Positions 23,890 to 34,199 of a stretch of 64,000 nt of DNA are shown here, one piece after another. A program made the translations under genes and the position numbers. The notes beneath the pieces were generated by a model, which saw only the letters and a list, made by a program, of their open reading frames with translations, did no database searches and was not told where the DNA came from. The stretch is from positions 62,001 to 126,000 of the forward strand of contig SADC01000156.1 in the NCBI GenBank assembly GCA_004194705.1, read 5' to 3'. Origin of the DNA: Ditylenchus dipsaci. Its lineage: Eukaryota > Nematoda > Chromadorea > Rhabditida > Anguinidae. Each line of letters starts with the position of its first letter. Position 1 is the stretch's first letter.

Positions 23890-24122
23890 ATCCCCTGTTG
23901 TTTTTTAGTGATTTTTTAAGCTCAGGCTCAAGCAAGGGTTGGGCGGCGAATGTTAGGACGGCTTTAAATATGAATTTTACTCACAGGTCTATAGCAAGAA
24001 ATATAAATATATTGGATCAAATAACATCAAACAAATAAACTAATTCTACATATTAGTGTGAATTGCAAGATTTTATATGAAACATAAATATTTTTTCTTA
24101 AGTCTACATATAGTCCTTGCTG
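23890..24122. repeat. Dispersed repeat, copy A (about 195-230 bp)
   Basis: From AAGCAAGGGTTGGGCGGCGA to AGTCTACATATAGTCCTTGC this sequence is nearly identical to 29367-29562. Its left part (CCCTGTTGTTTTTTAGTGAT) links it to the GGGGACCAAGGCAAATTT family. Confidence 0.8.
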
Positions 24123-24429
24123 GCTAGCAGACAATTTCTAATATTTTGAAAATATATTTTTTGTTAGCTTTAGTTTTGTGTTAGGTTTTCATGAAAAGAT
24201 TCTTTAGAAATAAATAAATGCACTAGATTGAGATGCGCTTCGGCAACAAAAGTGATTTCTTCTTATATAGCTTATAGTTGATGGGACATGAAAGTAGTTT
24301 TTATTTAGACATAATAATAGGGATATAAGTAAACACTTCGTGTTTAAAGTAGTCTTAGAGGCTTCGAAGAAGCCTCTAAGACAGGTGACAGGTATTTTGG
24401 TAACGGGTATTTAGTAACGGGTATTTTCG

Positions 24430-25062
24430 GTACGCAACCCACCTTGAGCATTGAGAATACAATGGGTGAAATCGTGGTTAAGTATATCAAACACGATTAC
24501 CCACATGATTTACAAATAATAGCATGTCTTATTTTAAATTTTAATTTTTTTCAGGATCCAGGTGGATATCCACGTGTTTCGGTAGTACTCTTTTCAATTA
24601 TTGGGATTTTGGTGGGTAAAATTGCACTTTCGGTACTATCAGAGAGGATTCCCCACACGGTTTTGACTATGACAGGGCATTTTTTCTGATTATATCAAAA
24701 ATTTTATTTTCAGATTTTCGAGGTGGATATCCATCTGTTAAAGTGGTACCTAGCCCAGGTTGTGGATTTCGGTGGGGAATATCGTGAATTCGGTTTTGAC
24801 AAACCAAAACCAGAATTTTACAAATAATAGCATGGTTTGTTTTTCATTTTGACAAAAAAAATTTTTCAGGGCTACCAGGTGGTTAGCCCTCTGGTGAGAT
24901 GGTACTCAGCCTGGATTTTAGGGTTTTGATGTCGAAAATCGACGATTTAGTTTTAAAAACCCGATTTTCACACGATTTAACATATGACAGGATTGTTTGC
25001 TTTTTCACTTAACAAAGTTCTCTTTTTCAGGTTATCCAGCTGGATATGCAGCTCACAACTAA
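24430..25062 (+). repeat. Tandem array of four exon-like cassettes coding GGYP-type peptides
   Basis: Four units of about 160 bp each carry a pyrimidine tract and AG followed by a short similar coding block: GATCCAGGTGGATATCCACG (24556), TTTTCGAGGTGGATATCCAT (about 24715), GCTACCAGGTGGTTAGCCCT (about 24871) and GTTATCCAGCTGGATATGCA (about 25031). Intron-like parts also match (GGTGGGNAAAAT, CACACGATTT). The last block reads GYPAGYAAHN then a stop. Either this is the 3' end of a gene with duplicated mini-exons or a satellite that happens to carry splice sites. No parent gene is recognised. Confidence 0.5.
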
Positions 25063-25182
25063 AACAATCAGATGCAGTTAGGTAACAGACTGTGGAGGCG
25101 TGTACATTAATCATGGAAATAACCAAAAAAAAAGATTGCTAAACGGAAAAACGCCGCAAAAGTTCTAAAGATATTAGAAAAT

Positions 25183-25560
25183 GTCGTGCGACAAATTCTG
25201 AAATATAAGAATTTGTCTGGTAGCCGTAATCTCTGTTATAAATTGCATTTTAAAAATACATTGGCATTTTGACGTAAAATAAAGTAGGGACACAAATTCA
25301 TTGTTATAGGGGGAGGGGAGGGTGGTGTGTCTAGTTTGGTTGTGTTTGGTACATTTATAAACCTTTTTTACAATTTCCGATCTAGCAATGGGTCGGCAAC
25401 CAGACAAAGCAACATCAAAACTATTTTGTCGCGCGACAATGCAACAAAAGTGTTGCATTGTCGTATGCTTTTCGTCGTGCGACAAAATACCGAAAAATGT
25501 TTTTGTCGCGCGACGAAATAATAAACAAACGTTTTTTGTCGACCTATTTGAAAATTAGAC
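25183..25560. repeat. Cluster of GTCGYGCGAC palindromes
   Basis: GTCGTGCGACAAA at 25184 and three more GTCGCGCGAC or GTCGTGCGAC sites at about 25428, 25470 and 25506 alternate with AATGCAACAAAAGTGTTGCATT, itself palindromic. It is probably a small foldback element; clean ends were not found. Confidence 0.5.
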
Positions 25561-25749
25561 CAGGGCTTGAAATGAATTAATGCCACTAGATGCCCTTTTT
25601 TGAGGTAGATATCTATTGCAGGCAGCTACCAGGTGGTTCTCTTACCGACCTGAAGCTTACTGGTCGTGTTTAATCCTAGTTTATGGGTTTTTTCATAAAA
25701 AAAAAATAATGCCTGCTACCACCAGGATTCAAAACCTGTAACCTCAAAA

Positions 25750-25804
25750 TTTTGCGGGTCAATTTACCAGCAGGTCAATTTACCGCTGGTCAATTTACCG
25801 CCGC
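25750..25804. repeat. Short tandem repeat GGTCAATTTACCGCT
   Basis: Three direct copies of about 16 bp (GGGTCAATTTACCAGCAGG and variants) lie just upstream of the F-box-like ORF. Confidence 0.7.
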
Positions 25805-25855
25805 CCATGATTTGCACACTCCCCCCTTTAACAACCCCATTCAATTTTTGCAGAA

Positions 25856-27820
25856 ATGACAGAATTCATCGACATTCTTGGCTTCTTCAATCGCACTGAA
25901 TTGCTGGAAATGAGTTTTGTCTGCAGAAAATTTAACTTCTTAATCACCAATTTCTTCATCCACAAGCCCTACAAACTCTATCACAAAATATATATCAACA
26001 ATGACCATATTGAGTTACACAACAAACTGTTTCACGCCAGTTGTGTGGATGAGGCTCTGGACACCCTGAGCCCCAATTCATTCGGTTTCAAATTACCTAC
26101 TTTGGCTCCTTCAACAATTTATTCCCGCCCTCGAACAGCACCGAGACACTCTTAAGCATCTTTGGTCCGACCAGCTGGTGCAGCTGACCAGCTTCGATTT
26201 TGTTGTGAAGGCTGCTTTTCTGAAGACCTACTTGGATAAATGCTCGGCCTTGCACATATGTTATTGGCGAGACTATATCAGCATAGGGGAGTTATAAGTT
26301 CTCTCTTCCACTAGCCTCATTAAAACCCATTTGAAATCGCCATCTAAAAACTTTTTTTAATAAAGTAAGTTATTACAAAACAATTGCACTAGGTTTAATG
26401 AACCACAGGGAAACAAGAGGCTGAAGCATTTTTTGGACAACCGTAAACTAATTGTTGTTTTAGCCAACATTGAAGAAGCAATGCGCGTCCTATGGAACAA
26501 TGAACTCGTATTGCAGAACAAAAAATCAGTTTCCAATTTGACGAATCCCTCCCAACTACAAAATTGTTGAATGGAATTAAAAATGTAAGTAACTATTAAT
26601 GAGGAGAGAGGGACCAAAATATTAAATGACCATGGTTTTTGCGCGCAGCGGCACACGCAAAATTGAATTGGCGGTGGGACACTTCTCTTTCGTCTATCAG
26701 TGTACTCTTTCGAGTCATTCGAAACGACTCGAAAGAGTACACTGGTAGATGAAAGAGAAGTGTCCACCGCCAATTCAAATTTTGCGTGTGCCGCTGCGCG
26801 CAAAAACCATGATCCTTTAAAGAATGAAGCTGGTGAGGATTTAAAAAGTGGCGTTTTTTGGCCCAAAATGATGCCTCAGTTCGATCCACTTGGCAGCACG
26901 CTATTTTTTGTATTGTTTGATCAGTTCTTGGGATAATTCGACTTTTTCGAAGCCAGAATCGGAATCATCGACCCAAATTACCCCTAGAACTGGCCAAACA
27001 AGCCGAAAAAAAGTGCCACCATGTGGGATCAAACCTGCGGCATCATTTTGGGCCAAAAAAACGACTTTAATGCCCTCAAATAACACCCCCTCAAATGACC
27101 CCCCCCCTTGAAATAACGCATCAAAAACGCAAACGCACTCACGGCTTTTTATGCCGTTTACTTTAGCTTTTGAAAAAAAAATCTTTTTGCGGGAAAATGA
27201 AAACTCTTCATTTTAACTAGACAAAAGTGTTTCGGACTTTGTCGCTAGTTTAATAAAATCTGGTTGTTTTTTGTGTTGTGCGCTGGTTTTTTACTTTTTG
27301 CGCACAGATCGCAGCTCACATACACTCATTCAAAAGAGCAGATTCAGGCGGTCTTTTTGACATAATGCATGCATACATGCAGTTTGCTGACAATTGATTT
27401 CTGCCGCTTGGGAGATTCTTTAAATTTCGTGAAATGGTCATGAATTTAAAAGCGGTTATAAGGTCACTTCATGACTAGCCTACTGGAATAAACAAAAGTT
27501 ACGATCCGACTTTTCCGTGTTAATAACGAAAATAAAAAAAGGAAGTTGGTTAAAAAGCTTCCCAAAATTTAGCGTCATGGATATTCTTACAAAAAAACTA
27601 TATGTAGATTGACACGGTGAAACTGTTTCAGATGCTGACCACCCGAACACAAGCCATCCACCACAAATGCACAATCACAATTTGGGTCAACCAAAACATG
27701 GAGAACCCATTTACTGATCTCTTCCAGTTGACAAACAAGTTGACCAAAGAACATTTTCAACTCTTTTACAGGCACCATGAAGACGCGCGAGTTAATGTTC
27801 TTACTATTGAAAAGAATTAA
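25856..27820 (+). CDS. F-box-like protein gene, interrupted by mobile elements
   Basis: The first exon begins MTEFIDILGFFNRTELLEMS and continues FVCRKFNFLITNFFIHKPY, an F-box-like helix pattern (LxxLxxFxxRxxLLxxxxVCRxFNxLI). Such proteins act as substrate adaptors of SCF ubiquitin ligases. After a frame change near 26090 a second open piece (about 26105-26297) includes LWSDQLVQLTSFDFVVKAAF. A third lies at about 26440-26570 (RKLIVVLANIEEAMRVLWNN). A probable last exon at 27614-27820 (FQLTNKLTKEHFQLFYRHHE) ends in a stop. Two foldback elements lie between. The overall order suits one gene, but splice sites are not all clear and it may be a pseudogene. Confidence 0.45.
26612..26820. mobile_element. 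Foldback MITE with GCGCGCAGCGGCACACGCAA arms
   Basis: GGTTTTTGCGCGCAGCGGCA is mirrored by TGCCGCTGCGCGCAAAAACC. The arms meet at a perfect GTACTCTTTCGAGTCATTC/GACTCGAAAGAGTAC hairpin. The right end is GATCCTTTAAA. A sister lies at 45.80-45.99 kb. Confidence 0.8.
26846..27062. mobile_element. tRNA-like palindromic element, second copy (truncated)
   Basis: It shares GGGATCAAACCTGCGGCAT (inverted box B-like), TTTTGGCCCAAAATGATGCC and the internal CCCAAATTACCCCTAGAACT with the 19.5 and 45.5 kb copies. The outer box A parts are missing here. Confidence 0.65.
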
Positions 27821-27924
27821 AGACTTCTCTTGCTTTTGATGTCAAATGTTTCTAATTAATAATAAACTTTAAATTATTTTGTTGCAAAGTTTCCGGATAC
27901 ATCTAAATTCTTGCTTCCATTCTT

Positions 27925-28451
27925 ACAAGGGAACCCCCGAAATGTAAAATTCGATACGCAAATTCTGAAAATGCCATCTTGTAGAGCGTCGATTTACTAT
28001 AGCTAGCCGCGACGGTTTTTTTCCCACAGAAATTAAAAGTGGAAACTAAGAGCCTCAGAAACGTGAAAAAAGTGCCAAATTTGACTTAGTCCATTGTTAT
28101 TTTTGACGACGGAATATGTTTACCGATTCAATGCACTTTAAAACTTTTTATTTCATCAAATAATTCCCCATTTAACACGCGAGGACACTCGACACAGTGT
28201 GCTTGATACAAAAGAACCCTCAAAATACCCGCAGCGAAGAACACATATTTTATTGCAGTCACATTTCGACTAAAACAACAGGAGGACCAAGGCAAATTTC
28301 CGGCACTTTTCTCCGAGGCTCTCAGTTTCCACTTTTTATTTCTGTGGGGAAAAAAACCCTCACGGCTAGCTGTAGTAAATCGACTTTGCTCTACAAGATG
28401 GCATTATCAGAAGTTGCGTATCGAATTTTACAGTTCGGGGGTTCCTTTGTT
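27925..28451. mobile_element. Inverted-repeat element, GGAACCCCCGAA ends, 527 bp
   Basis: ACAAGGGAACCCCCGAAATG at the left is mirrored by GTTCGGGGGTTCCTTTGT at the right. The arms continue through CGATACGCAA, GCCATCTTGTAGAGC and GAAATTAAAAGTGGAAACT for about 165 bp. No ORF of note. Confidence 0.8.
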
Positions 28452-28514
28452 AGATAGGACCAAAAATACTTGCATAGATGAAGATCCATAAGAACACAAT
28501 CTATAAGGACGTAC

Positions 28515-28974
28515 TGTTGTTACATATAGGTCAAATTACGACTATTTCTACAAGATCTACACGTGTAGCGCAGTGGATTAGCTTCCCACTTTTTACGTTA
28601 CAACAATTGGCGCAGTCGGCAGGATTCGAACCTGCGCGGGCAAAGCCCAATTGATTTCGAGCCCTGCGAACGGTTTCCACAGTCCTTTGGATTGAACGTG
28701 TGTTTTGTATATTGACTACTCTTTCGGCGGCCATCTCTGTTTCTCTAAAATATAATTTCTTCCTTGTGTCTCTTATCTAAGTGTGGGGGTGTAGTGGCAA
28801 TGTGACCTTTGAATGGTTATTTGTCCTGCCACGATATATGGTGCAGTTGACTCGTCTGTTCTGTATAGTTAAGTTATCGTATATTTATTGTCGTGTTGTA
28901 ATTGTTGTGTTGTTATAAAGTTATATAGTTTACTTCGTGTTCCGCGTCTGCCATATTCATACAACGATACAACA
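28515..28974 (+). mobile_element. Candidate miniature LTR retrotransposon (TRIM-like)
   Basis: A TG...CA unit is flanked by a 5 bp repeat CGTAC (28510-28514 and 28975-28979). Candidate terminal repeats are 28515-28605 and about 28908-28974. They share TGTTGTTA at the start and ACGNTACAACA at the end but differ between. Two bases after the left one comes TGGCGCAGTCGGCAGGATTC, the complement of a serine tRNA 3' end including CCA, i.e. a primer binding site. No coding sequence. Confidence 0.5.
28608..28662 (-). other. Serine-tRNA 3' half (primer-binding-site-like), not a tRNA gene
   Basis: Read on the minus strand: GGGCTCGAAATC (anticodon loop with CGA), a variable arm GGGCTTTGCCC, then GCAGGTTCGAATCCTGC (T arm) and GACTGCGCCA. 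The 5' half is absent and CCA is present in the DNA, so it derives from a mature tRNA by reverse transcription. Confidence 0.7.
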
Positions 28975-29366
28975 CGTACTATCTGCTCGGGACTCGCCCC
29001 GAGCAATACAAAATAGTTAACAAGACCATGCCTGACCCATAGTTTCATCTCAATCATAAGTAAGCATCAGTATCGAAAAAAATTAGGTGCCCCAAGCATT
29101 CGGATGTGCCGCCAGCGCCTCGTATTCAAATTCTTGTGTCCAGTGCCGATAAGAAAAATTGTCGGCTGTGCCAAAAAAAACTTTGATGATCGCGCCCTGC
29201 AAAAACGAATCAAATCCAAATTAACAGAGTGGTCCGAGAACTTCGACGATTTTGAAGCGGCTGTAACTTTTGTGTTTTCGAACATTTCAACGAATTCTAT
29301 TTCTTATCTGATAGAGGACGGTATGAAATTTCATTCGGTAGCCCGCACGCCACGTTATCAAACTTA

Positions 29367-29562
29367 AGTTCAAGCAAGGGTTGGGCGGCGAATGTTAGGA
29401 CGGCTTTAAATATGGGTTTCACTCACAGGCCTATAGCAAGAAATATAAATATATTGGATCAAATAACATCAAACAAATAAACTAATTCTACATATTAGTG
29501 GCAATTGCAGGATTTTATATGAAACATAAATATTTTTTTTAAGTCTACATATAGTCCTTGCC
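29367..29562. repeat. Dispersed repeat, copy B
   Basis: It is nearly identical to 23928-24122, including AAATATATTGGATCAAATAA and CATCAAACAAATAAACTAAT. The two copies are 5.4 kb apart in the same orientation. Confidence 0.85.
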
Positions 29563-30859
29563 ATAGAACTTTTGCCTTGGATAATCGCCGGGGTATGGAA
29601 AATTTTGGAAAAATTGGGCGCCGGCGCTCGGTTTTTTTTGCGAACGGCTCTTTTTCGGCTCTTTTTTTGAAAACTGTGTAGTCGGGCGCCGGCGCCTCTT
29701 TTTATAGTGGGTTTTTATAACTTTTCTTATTATAGAGATGGCCTTTTTTGTTGTTCCCGAACGGTGTTTGTACTGATCCTTTCAGCTTTTTTTAGCGTTT
29801 ATGACCCATACAGCGTCAGTTCTTCTAAACTTCATATTATAAGTTGAAATAGCGATAGGATTGTAATATAAAATGAAAATAAATGAGAAATTTGCATAGC
29901 TACTTTCTCTGTGTAAGCTACTCGGCGCCCGGTACCAAGGCATATTTTTTGGGCTACTCGAACGCATATATAGCCCAAAAATGAAACAAATATATAAATA
30001 GAGTTAAAGAAGAAAAAAAACAAAAATGAAAAAACTCCCTAATTTTTTATCTACACGAAGATTTGAAACGCACATAATATTTTTAACCTCCGATAATATA
30101 AGCAATGGTTGGAAAGCTCTATGTTTGTACTAATGAGAGCAGGGCCGCAAGTTGCGGCCCGCAACTTCAACTTTTTCAGGGGGAGGGGTGACATTGAGGC
30201 CAGTATGAAGGTAATTTTTCGGACACCTCTTGAAGTGACTAGAATTTTGTACCCAAAGGGGGCGTGTAATTACCCGTAGATAATTAAGATAATTAATGTT
30301 AAGATAATTAATGTATGTTATTGTCAATTATTGGATGTAAATTCAAAATAAAATATCTATATCTATATCATTGTAGCCGTTATTAGTGTGCTGGTCGCCA
30401 AACATTCCCCTAGACCTTTTTTGTCAGCTACACGGAAAACCGTATCTCGCGAGCAGAACCAGGTAATCTAGCTGAGCTGAAGCGCCGAATTCAATATGAG
30501 TGAAGGAAGATCTTCAGAAATCAAAAAAATAATTACTTTTTTACCCCGTCAAATATGAATTCTGAGCAAAATATTTATTTAGCCCGTCAAATTTTTCAAA
30601 ATTTTGTTAAAAGAATTATTTTGCTCAAAAATTTGATAATTTGACGGGTAAAAATATTTACAGTCAACTCTTCTATTAGTGTAGACTTAAGACCGACTAT
30701 TTTGATTTTTTTTCATAGAAAACTCTTTGTAAAGCACCATCCCATTAAGGGCCGCAATTTGGGGGGGGGGGAGTGTGGGTCATACGGGTAATTACACTCC
30801 CCCTTTGGGTACAAAATTCTAGTCACTTCAAGAGGTGTCCGAAAAATTGGGCGGCGGTG

Positions 30860-30963
30860 AATTCATCCTCAACCAATTCATCCTCGGTGAATTCATCCTC
30901 GGTGAATTCATCCTCTAGCGAATTCATCCTCCGGTGAATTCATCCTCGGTGAATTCATCCTCC
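30860..30963. repeat. GAATTCATCCTCGGT minisatellite (left arm)
   Basis: About seven direct copies of a 12-15 bp unit, GAATTCATCCTC with CGGT, AACC or TAGC spacers. The inverted arm is at 32161-32281. An EcoRI site occurs in each unit. Confidence 0.85.
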
Positions 30964-31137
30964 TTTTTGTCTTGACAGGAAATATAGTCATTATATTTTT
31001 AAACCTTAGCGAAAAAAGTTCGTTCACCCCAAATGGTCCAAACCATCCGAAACCACCCCAAACCACTCAAAATCACCCTGAACACCCCAAGTAGTCCCAA
31101 ACAATCCGAAACCACTCAAAACCACCTTAAACACCCC

Positions 31138-31440
31138 CAATTAAAACCCCATTTTTAATGGGGTAAAAAGTAAGGTATGCAGCCAGGTGGATTCGAACCA
31201 GCCACTTCTACATCACCTCTGAGGATCCATGCACCAGTGTTTTCAAAAATCACAGTCACACTCCCACTCACCCCACAGTGAGGGTCACACCTCACTTCAC
31301 ACTCACAGTCACACTAAAAATCACACTCACACTTGATGTGAGTGCGATTTTAGATTTTTGTGGTGTGAGTGTGAGATGTGACTGTGATTTTTGAAAACAC
31401 TGCCATGCACCCAACCAAGTGGTCGACCAGTTGGATCAAA
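31138..31440 (-). repeat. tRNA-related repeat, copy 1, split by a hAT MITE
   Basis: CAGCCAGGTGGATTCGAACC reads on the minus strand as GGTTCGAATCCACC, a box B-like motif. AAGTGGTCGACCAGTTGG lies further along. The unit repeats at 31493-31612. This copy is interrupted by the element at 31235-31402. Confidence 0.6.
31235..31402. mobile_element. hAT-like MITE, 168 bp, same family as 9798-10268
   Basis: CAGTGTTTTCAAAAATCACA is mirrored by TGTGATTTTTGAAAACACTG-type ends. CCATGCAC is duplicated exactly on both sides (31227-31234, 31403-31410). The inside is TCACACTCACA repeats in inverted arms. The paralogous site near 31589 has CCATGCAC once, i.e. an empty site. Confidence 0.9.
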
Positions 31441-31492
31441 TTTCAAACATCTTTTTTCACTAATTTTGAATAATTAAAATTTTGTGAAATTA

Positions 31493-31612
31493 GAAACCCA
31501 TTAAAAATGGGGTAAAAAATGAGGTATGCAGCCAGGTGGGTTCGAACCACCAACCTCTACATCACCCCTGAGAATCCATGCACCAAACCAAGTGGTCGAC
31601 CACTTGGATCAA
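31493..31612 (-). repeat. tRNA-related repeat, copy 2 (uninterrupted)
   Basis: It matches copy 1 from TTAAAAATGGGGTAAAAA through CAGCCAGGTGGGTTCGAACC to CAAGTGGTCGACCACTTGGA. The minus strand has GGTTCGAACCCACC, a good box B. It is probably a tRNA-derived SINE. Confidence 0.6.
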
Positions 31613-31619
31613 AAATTTT

Positions 31620-31865
31620 TTCACGTTTTCAGGTTCCAAAACAATTTTTCTGGAATAATTCGAGAATGCTGAAGATGGTTTGACAGTGGTAAAATCACGT
31701 TTTATCTAGAAATTTTTGAGTTATTGCTAACGATTGATTTTGATAAATCAATCGTTAGCGATAACTCAAAAATTTCTCGATAAAACGTGATTTTACCACT
31801 GTCAAACCATCTTCAGCATGCTCAAATTAGTGTAGAAAACATGTTTTGGAACCCGAAACGTAAAA
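31620..31865. mobile_element. Hairpin element, arms of about 100 bp
   Basis: TGCTGAAGATGGTTTGACAG and GTGGTAAAATCACGTTTTAT are mirrored by ATAAAACGTGATTTTACCAC and CTGTCAAACCATCTTCAGCA around a TGATTTTGATAAATCA centre. Confidence 0.8.
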
Positions 31866-32449
31866 AAAATTTTGATCCAAGTGGTTGACATCCTGGTCTA
31901 AATTGGGGAGGGGTTGCCGTCACCGAGGCTACTGGTTTGAGTCCCACTATGTGTAAACTTTTTTTTACTTCCATTTTTAAGCCATCCAGGTGAACACGCA
32001 CCTGACCAGCAGTTACCTACCCAGGAATTAGGGTTAGGGTGGAACAATTCTTGGGCCCTGGTTTCGTCCCGATATCAATGAGGGTGCTTTCTAAGGCTGC
32101 CCGATATCAATGAGGGTGCTCTCTTACTATATAAGGATTAGGTCTTTAAACATATTCTGCTCAAGACAAGAAGGAGGATGAATTCACCGAGGATGAATTC
32201 GTTAGAGGATGAATTCACCGGAGGATGAATTCACCGAGGATGAATTCACCGAGGATGAATCGGTTGAGGATGAATTCACCTAGAGCCCGAAAAATTACCC
32301 CCATATTGGCTTTGGTGTCACCCCTCCCCCCTGAGAAAGTTGAAGTTGCGGGCCGCAACTTGCGGCCTTGCTCCCATTAGTACAAACTTCTCATTAGTGT
32401 ACATCTGAGGCCAGTTCCTTGGATGTACTCTAATGAGAGAGTTGACTGT

Positions 32450-34070
32450 ACAGCTTTTTTTTCACAGTCACACCTCAAAATAAGATCTCTCTCTCAAGTT
32501 CGACCTCCTGCTTTTAAAATATTTTGTCTTATTTATGCAAAAAGAGAATAAGTTGAGGGTAAGTTTCACGCGCTCTTGAAACATCAAAAGCGATCTGTAT
32601 GCATTTTTGTACAACATAATTTGTGTGTTAGTTGCAAGAGTCTTGTAAGTTGCAATTTGGTGTAATAGTACTAGTAACAGTAGTTTTTGAGTTAGGCAAA
32701 CAAAAATATCTTACTTCTTTTTGCTACTACTGTTTGCAGTGCTCTTAGCTGCTGCTGCTTCCAGCCTGCTAGCAAATGAGTGAAGAGTTATGCTCCCACA
32801 CACTTTTGTTTTACAACTTTGTTCTCTAGGCAAATCCCGATTGTTTGCTAGCTGGATCAGCTAAGATCTCGGATATTGATTTCTGTGGATAAACACTCCT
32901 GAACTAATGCTGCTTCCCAGCACTTTAGTGGGACAGGCAGGTCTCTTTCCCCCCAGTTCTCGCTCTCTGCAAGCTTCACTGCTTCTTTGGGGTGCTAAAT
33001 GACACATCCAATCAATTTTTTTGTTTCTTCATCAGATAAGGAGCCTAGTTTTCAATTGACCTTTGCGTTTTTTTTACTTTTGTTGAACACTAGTTTTATC
33101 CGCTTCTAATACTACGCTTTTTGCTGAAGTTTTTTAAAAGTAAAAATTGTTTCCATTAATCAAAGTAGCATACTAGATTACAATGCAATTTGTTATATGT
33201 TGATAACAGGTGTAAAAATGGAAGTTATCTGTTTACACTTAAATATTTTTATTCCACAAGAAAAGCGATCAAAAATGGAAAGAAGAATTTCAACAAATTT
33301 TTGCTATTAAATCTAAAACTTTATTGTTTTTTTGTTTTCGTTACTAATATTGTGAACTAATTGAGATGTTTTTGATGTCTTTACATACCGCATTTCCTCT
33401 AATTAGGCCCCCCCCCCTAATAAAGCGGCCTCCTCAAATAAGCCGGTCCCCACGAGGCAGTTCGAAAAATAAATCGGCCGGCCGCCTTATTAGAGGAAAT
33501 ACGGTAGCAAATGTTAATAAACAAAAATACTGCAGCTCTAACTTCGACTTGTTCACGAAGTCAGAGTTAGAGTTGGAGTATTAGCGTTTTTCGAAAAACC
33601 TTTTTATTTTTTCAAGCTGTAAGATTTATCAGGCTCATAGTTGCAAGGAGCCGCCACTAATAGCTCATAGCCAAGCGAAATAGACCAATTTTTGGATAAA
33701 AAGGTGTCGACCAATCCGAGATGCTCCAACTCTGACTTCGTGAACACGTTGGAGCTGGAGTAAATTGTGTTCACGATGCAAAACTCCAACTCCGACTCCA
33801 ACTCCGGGTTTCTGAACGAGCCATAAGATTCTTACCCTAATATGCTTTTGAAGTCATTTTGTATGTGTTTCTAGATTTTTGAAGCATGGAAATTCTATTG
33901 TCATAATATTTTATTCGCTCTAACAGATTTATTCCAAATTCGTCTAGCCATAAAGATATGCCTTTCAAAACACCCCTGGGCGAAAGAGCTGAAAATCGCA
34001 TTGCCCCTAACTTTATTAGGGTACTTTTACACCTTTTGATCTTAAACATTGTAATTTTGCGTTGATTAAG
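32450..34070. other. Interval upstream of the first kettin exon seen
   Basis: No exon can be supported. The promoter and first coding exon of the kettin gene should lie here or further left. A small MITE is at 33387-33506, and an inverted block of GACTTCGTGAACA/TGTTCACGAAGTC is at 33.54-33.79 kb. Confidence 0.5.
33387..33506. mobile_element. MITE with TACCGYATTTCCTCTAAT ends, 120 bp
   Basis: ACCGCATTTCCTCTAATTAG is mirrored by TTATTAGAGGAAATACGGT. Single-ended fragments of the same family appear near 38.92, 39.10, 40.68 and 52.97-53.12 kb. Confidence 0.75.
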
Positions 34071-34199
34071 CCACTGCAAGACAAACGCGTGATTGTAAGT
34101 CAGAAGGTGGTGCTGGAGTGTCAAATCGAAGGTCATCCAGATCCTGTGATCAAATGGCTCAAAGATGGCCAGAATGTCACTCAATGCCCTGACTATGAG
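34071..34199 (+). CDS. sls/ketn-1: Kettin exon: first half of N-terminal Ig
   Basis: After an acceptor at 34070 it reads [20 protein letters not shown], then [14 protein letters not shown], the B and C strands of an I-set Ig with Cys and Trp. The donor GTCAGT is at 34200. The 1.25 kb intron that follows holds a GGCACC minisatellite. Confidence 0.8.

Larger units (their letters stand above)
30124..32392. mobile_element. Large composite foldback with nested elements, about 2.3 kb
   Basis: GTACTAATGAGAGCAGGGCC then GCAAGTTGCGGCCCGCAACT at the left are mirrored by AGTTGCGGGCCGCAACTTGC and CATTAGTAC at the right (32.35-32.39 kb). A second inverted pair, GGGGGCGTGTAATTACCCGT (30256) and CGGGTAATTACACTCCCCCT (30785), lies inside the left part. 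Clusters of GAATTCATCCTCGGT (30.86-30.96 kb) and its complement (32.16-32.28 kb) form further arms. Confidence 0.65.
30661..32448. mobile_element. Tigger-like inverted ends around a 1.8 kb composite
   Basis: CAGTCAACTCTTCTATTAGT (30661) is mirrored by CTAATGAGAGAGTTGACTG ending at 32448, with TA on both sides. It overlaps, rather than nests inside, the 30.1-32.4 kb foldback, so the history is layered. Confidence 0.55.

Noticed and set aside
26357..26889. Minus-strand ORFs of 97-169 residues
   Set aside because: They run through a palindromic element and the antisense of F-box-like exons, and share no domain features.
28562..28690. A functional tRNA-Ser gene
   Set aside because: Only the 3' half is present, CCA is encoded in the DNA, and it adjoins an LTR-like end; a genuine nuclear tRNA gene would have a 5' half and no CCA.
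29782..30023. Hydrophobic minus-strand ORFs as a membrane protein
   Set aside because: Low-complexity AT-rich sequence translated; no splice or start context and no similarity seen.
30860..30963. CRISPR-like repeat array
   Set aside because: Units are 12-15 bp with 3-4 bp spacers, mirrored at 32.2 kb inside a foldback in a eukaryotic genome; this is a minisatellite arm.
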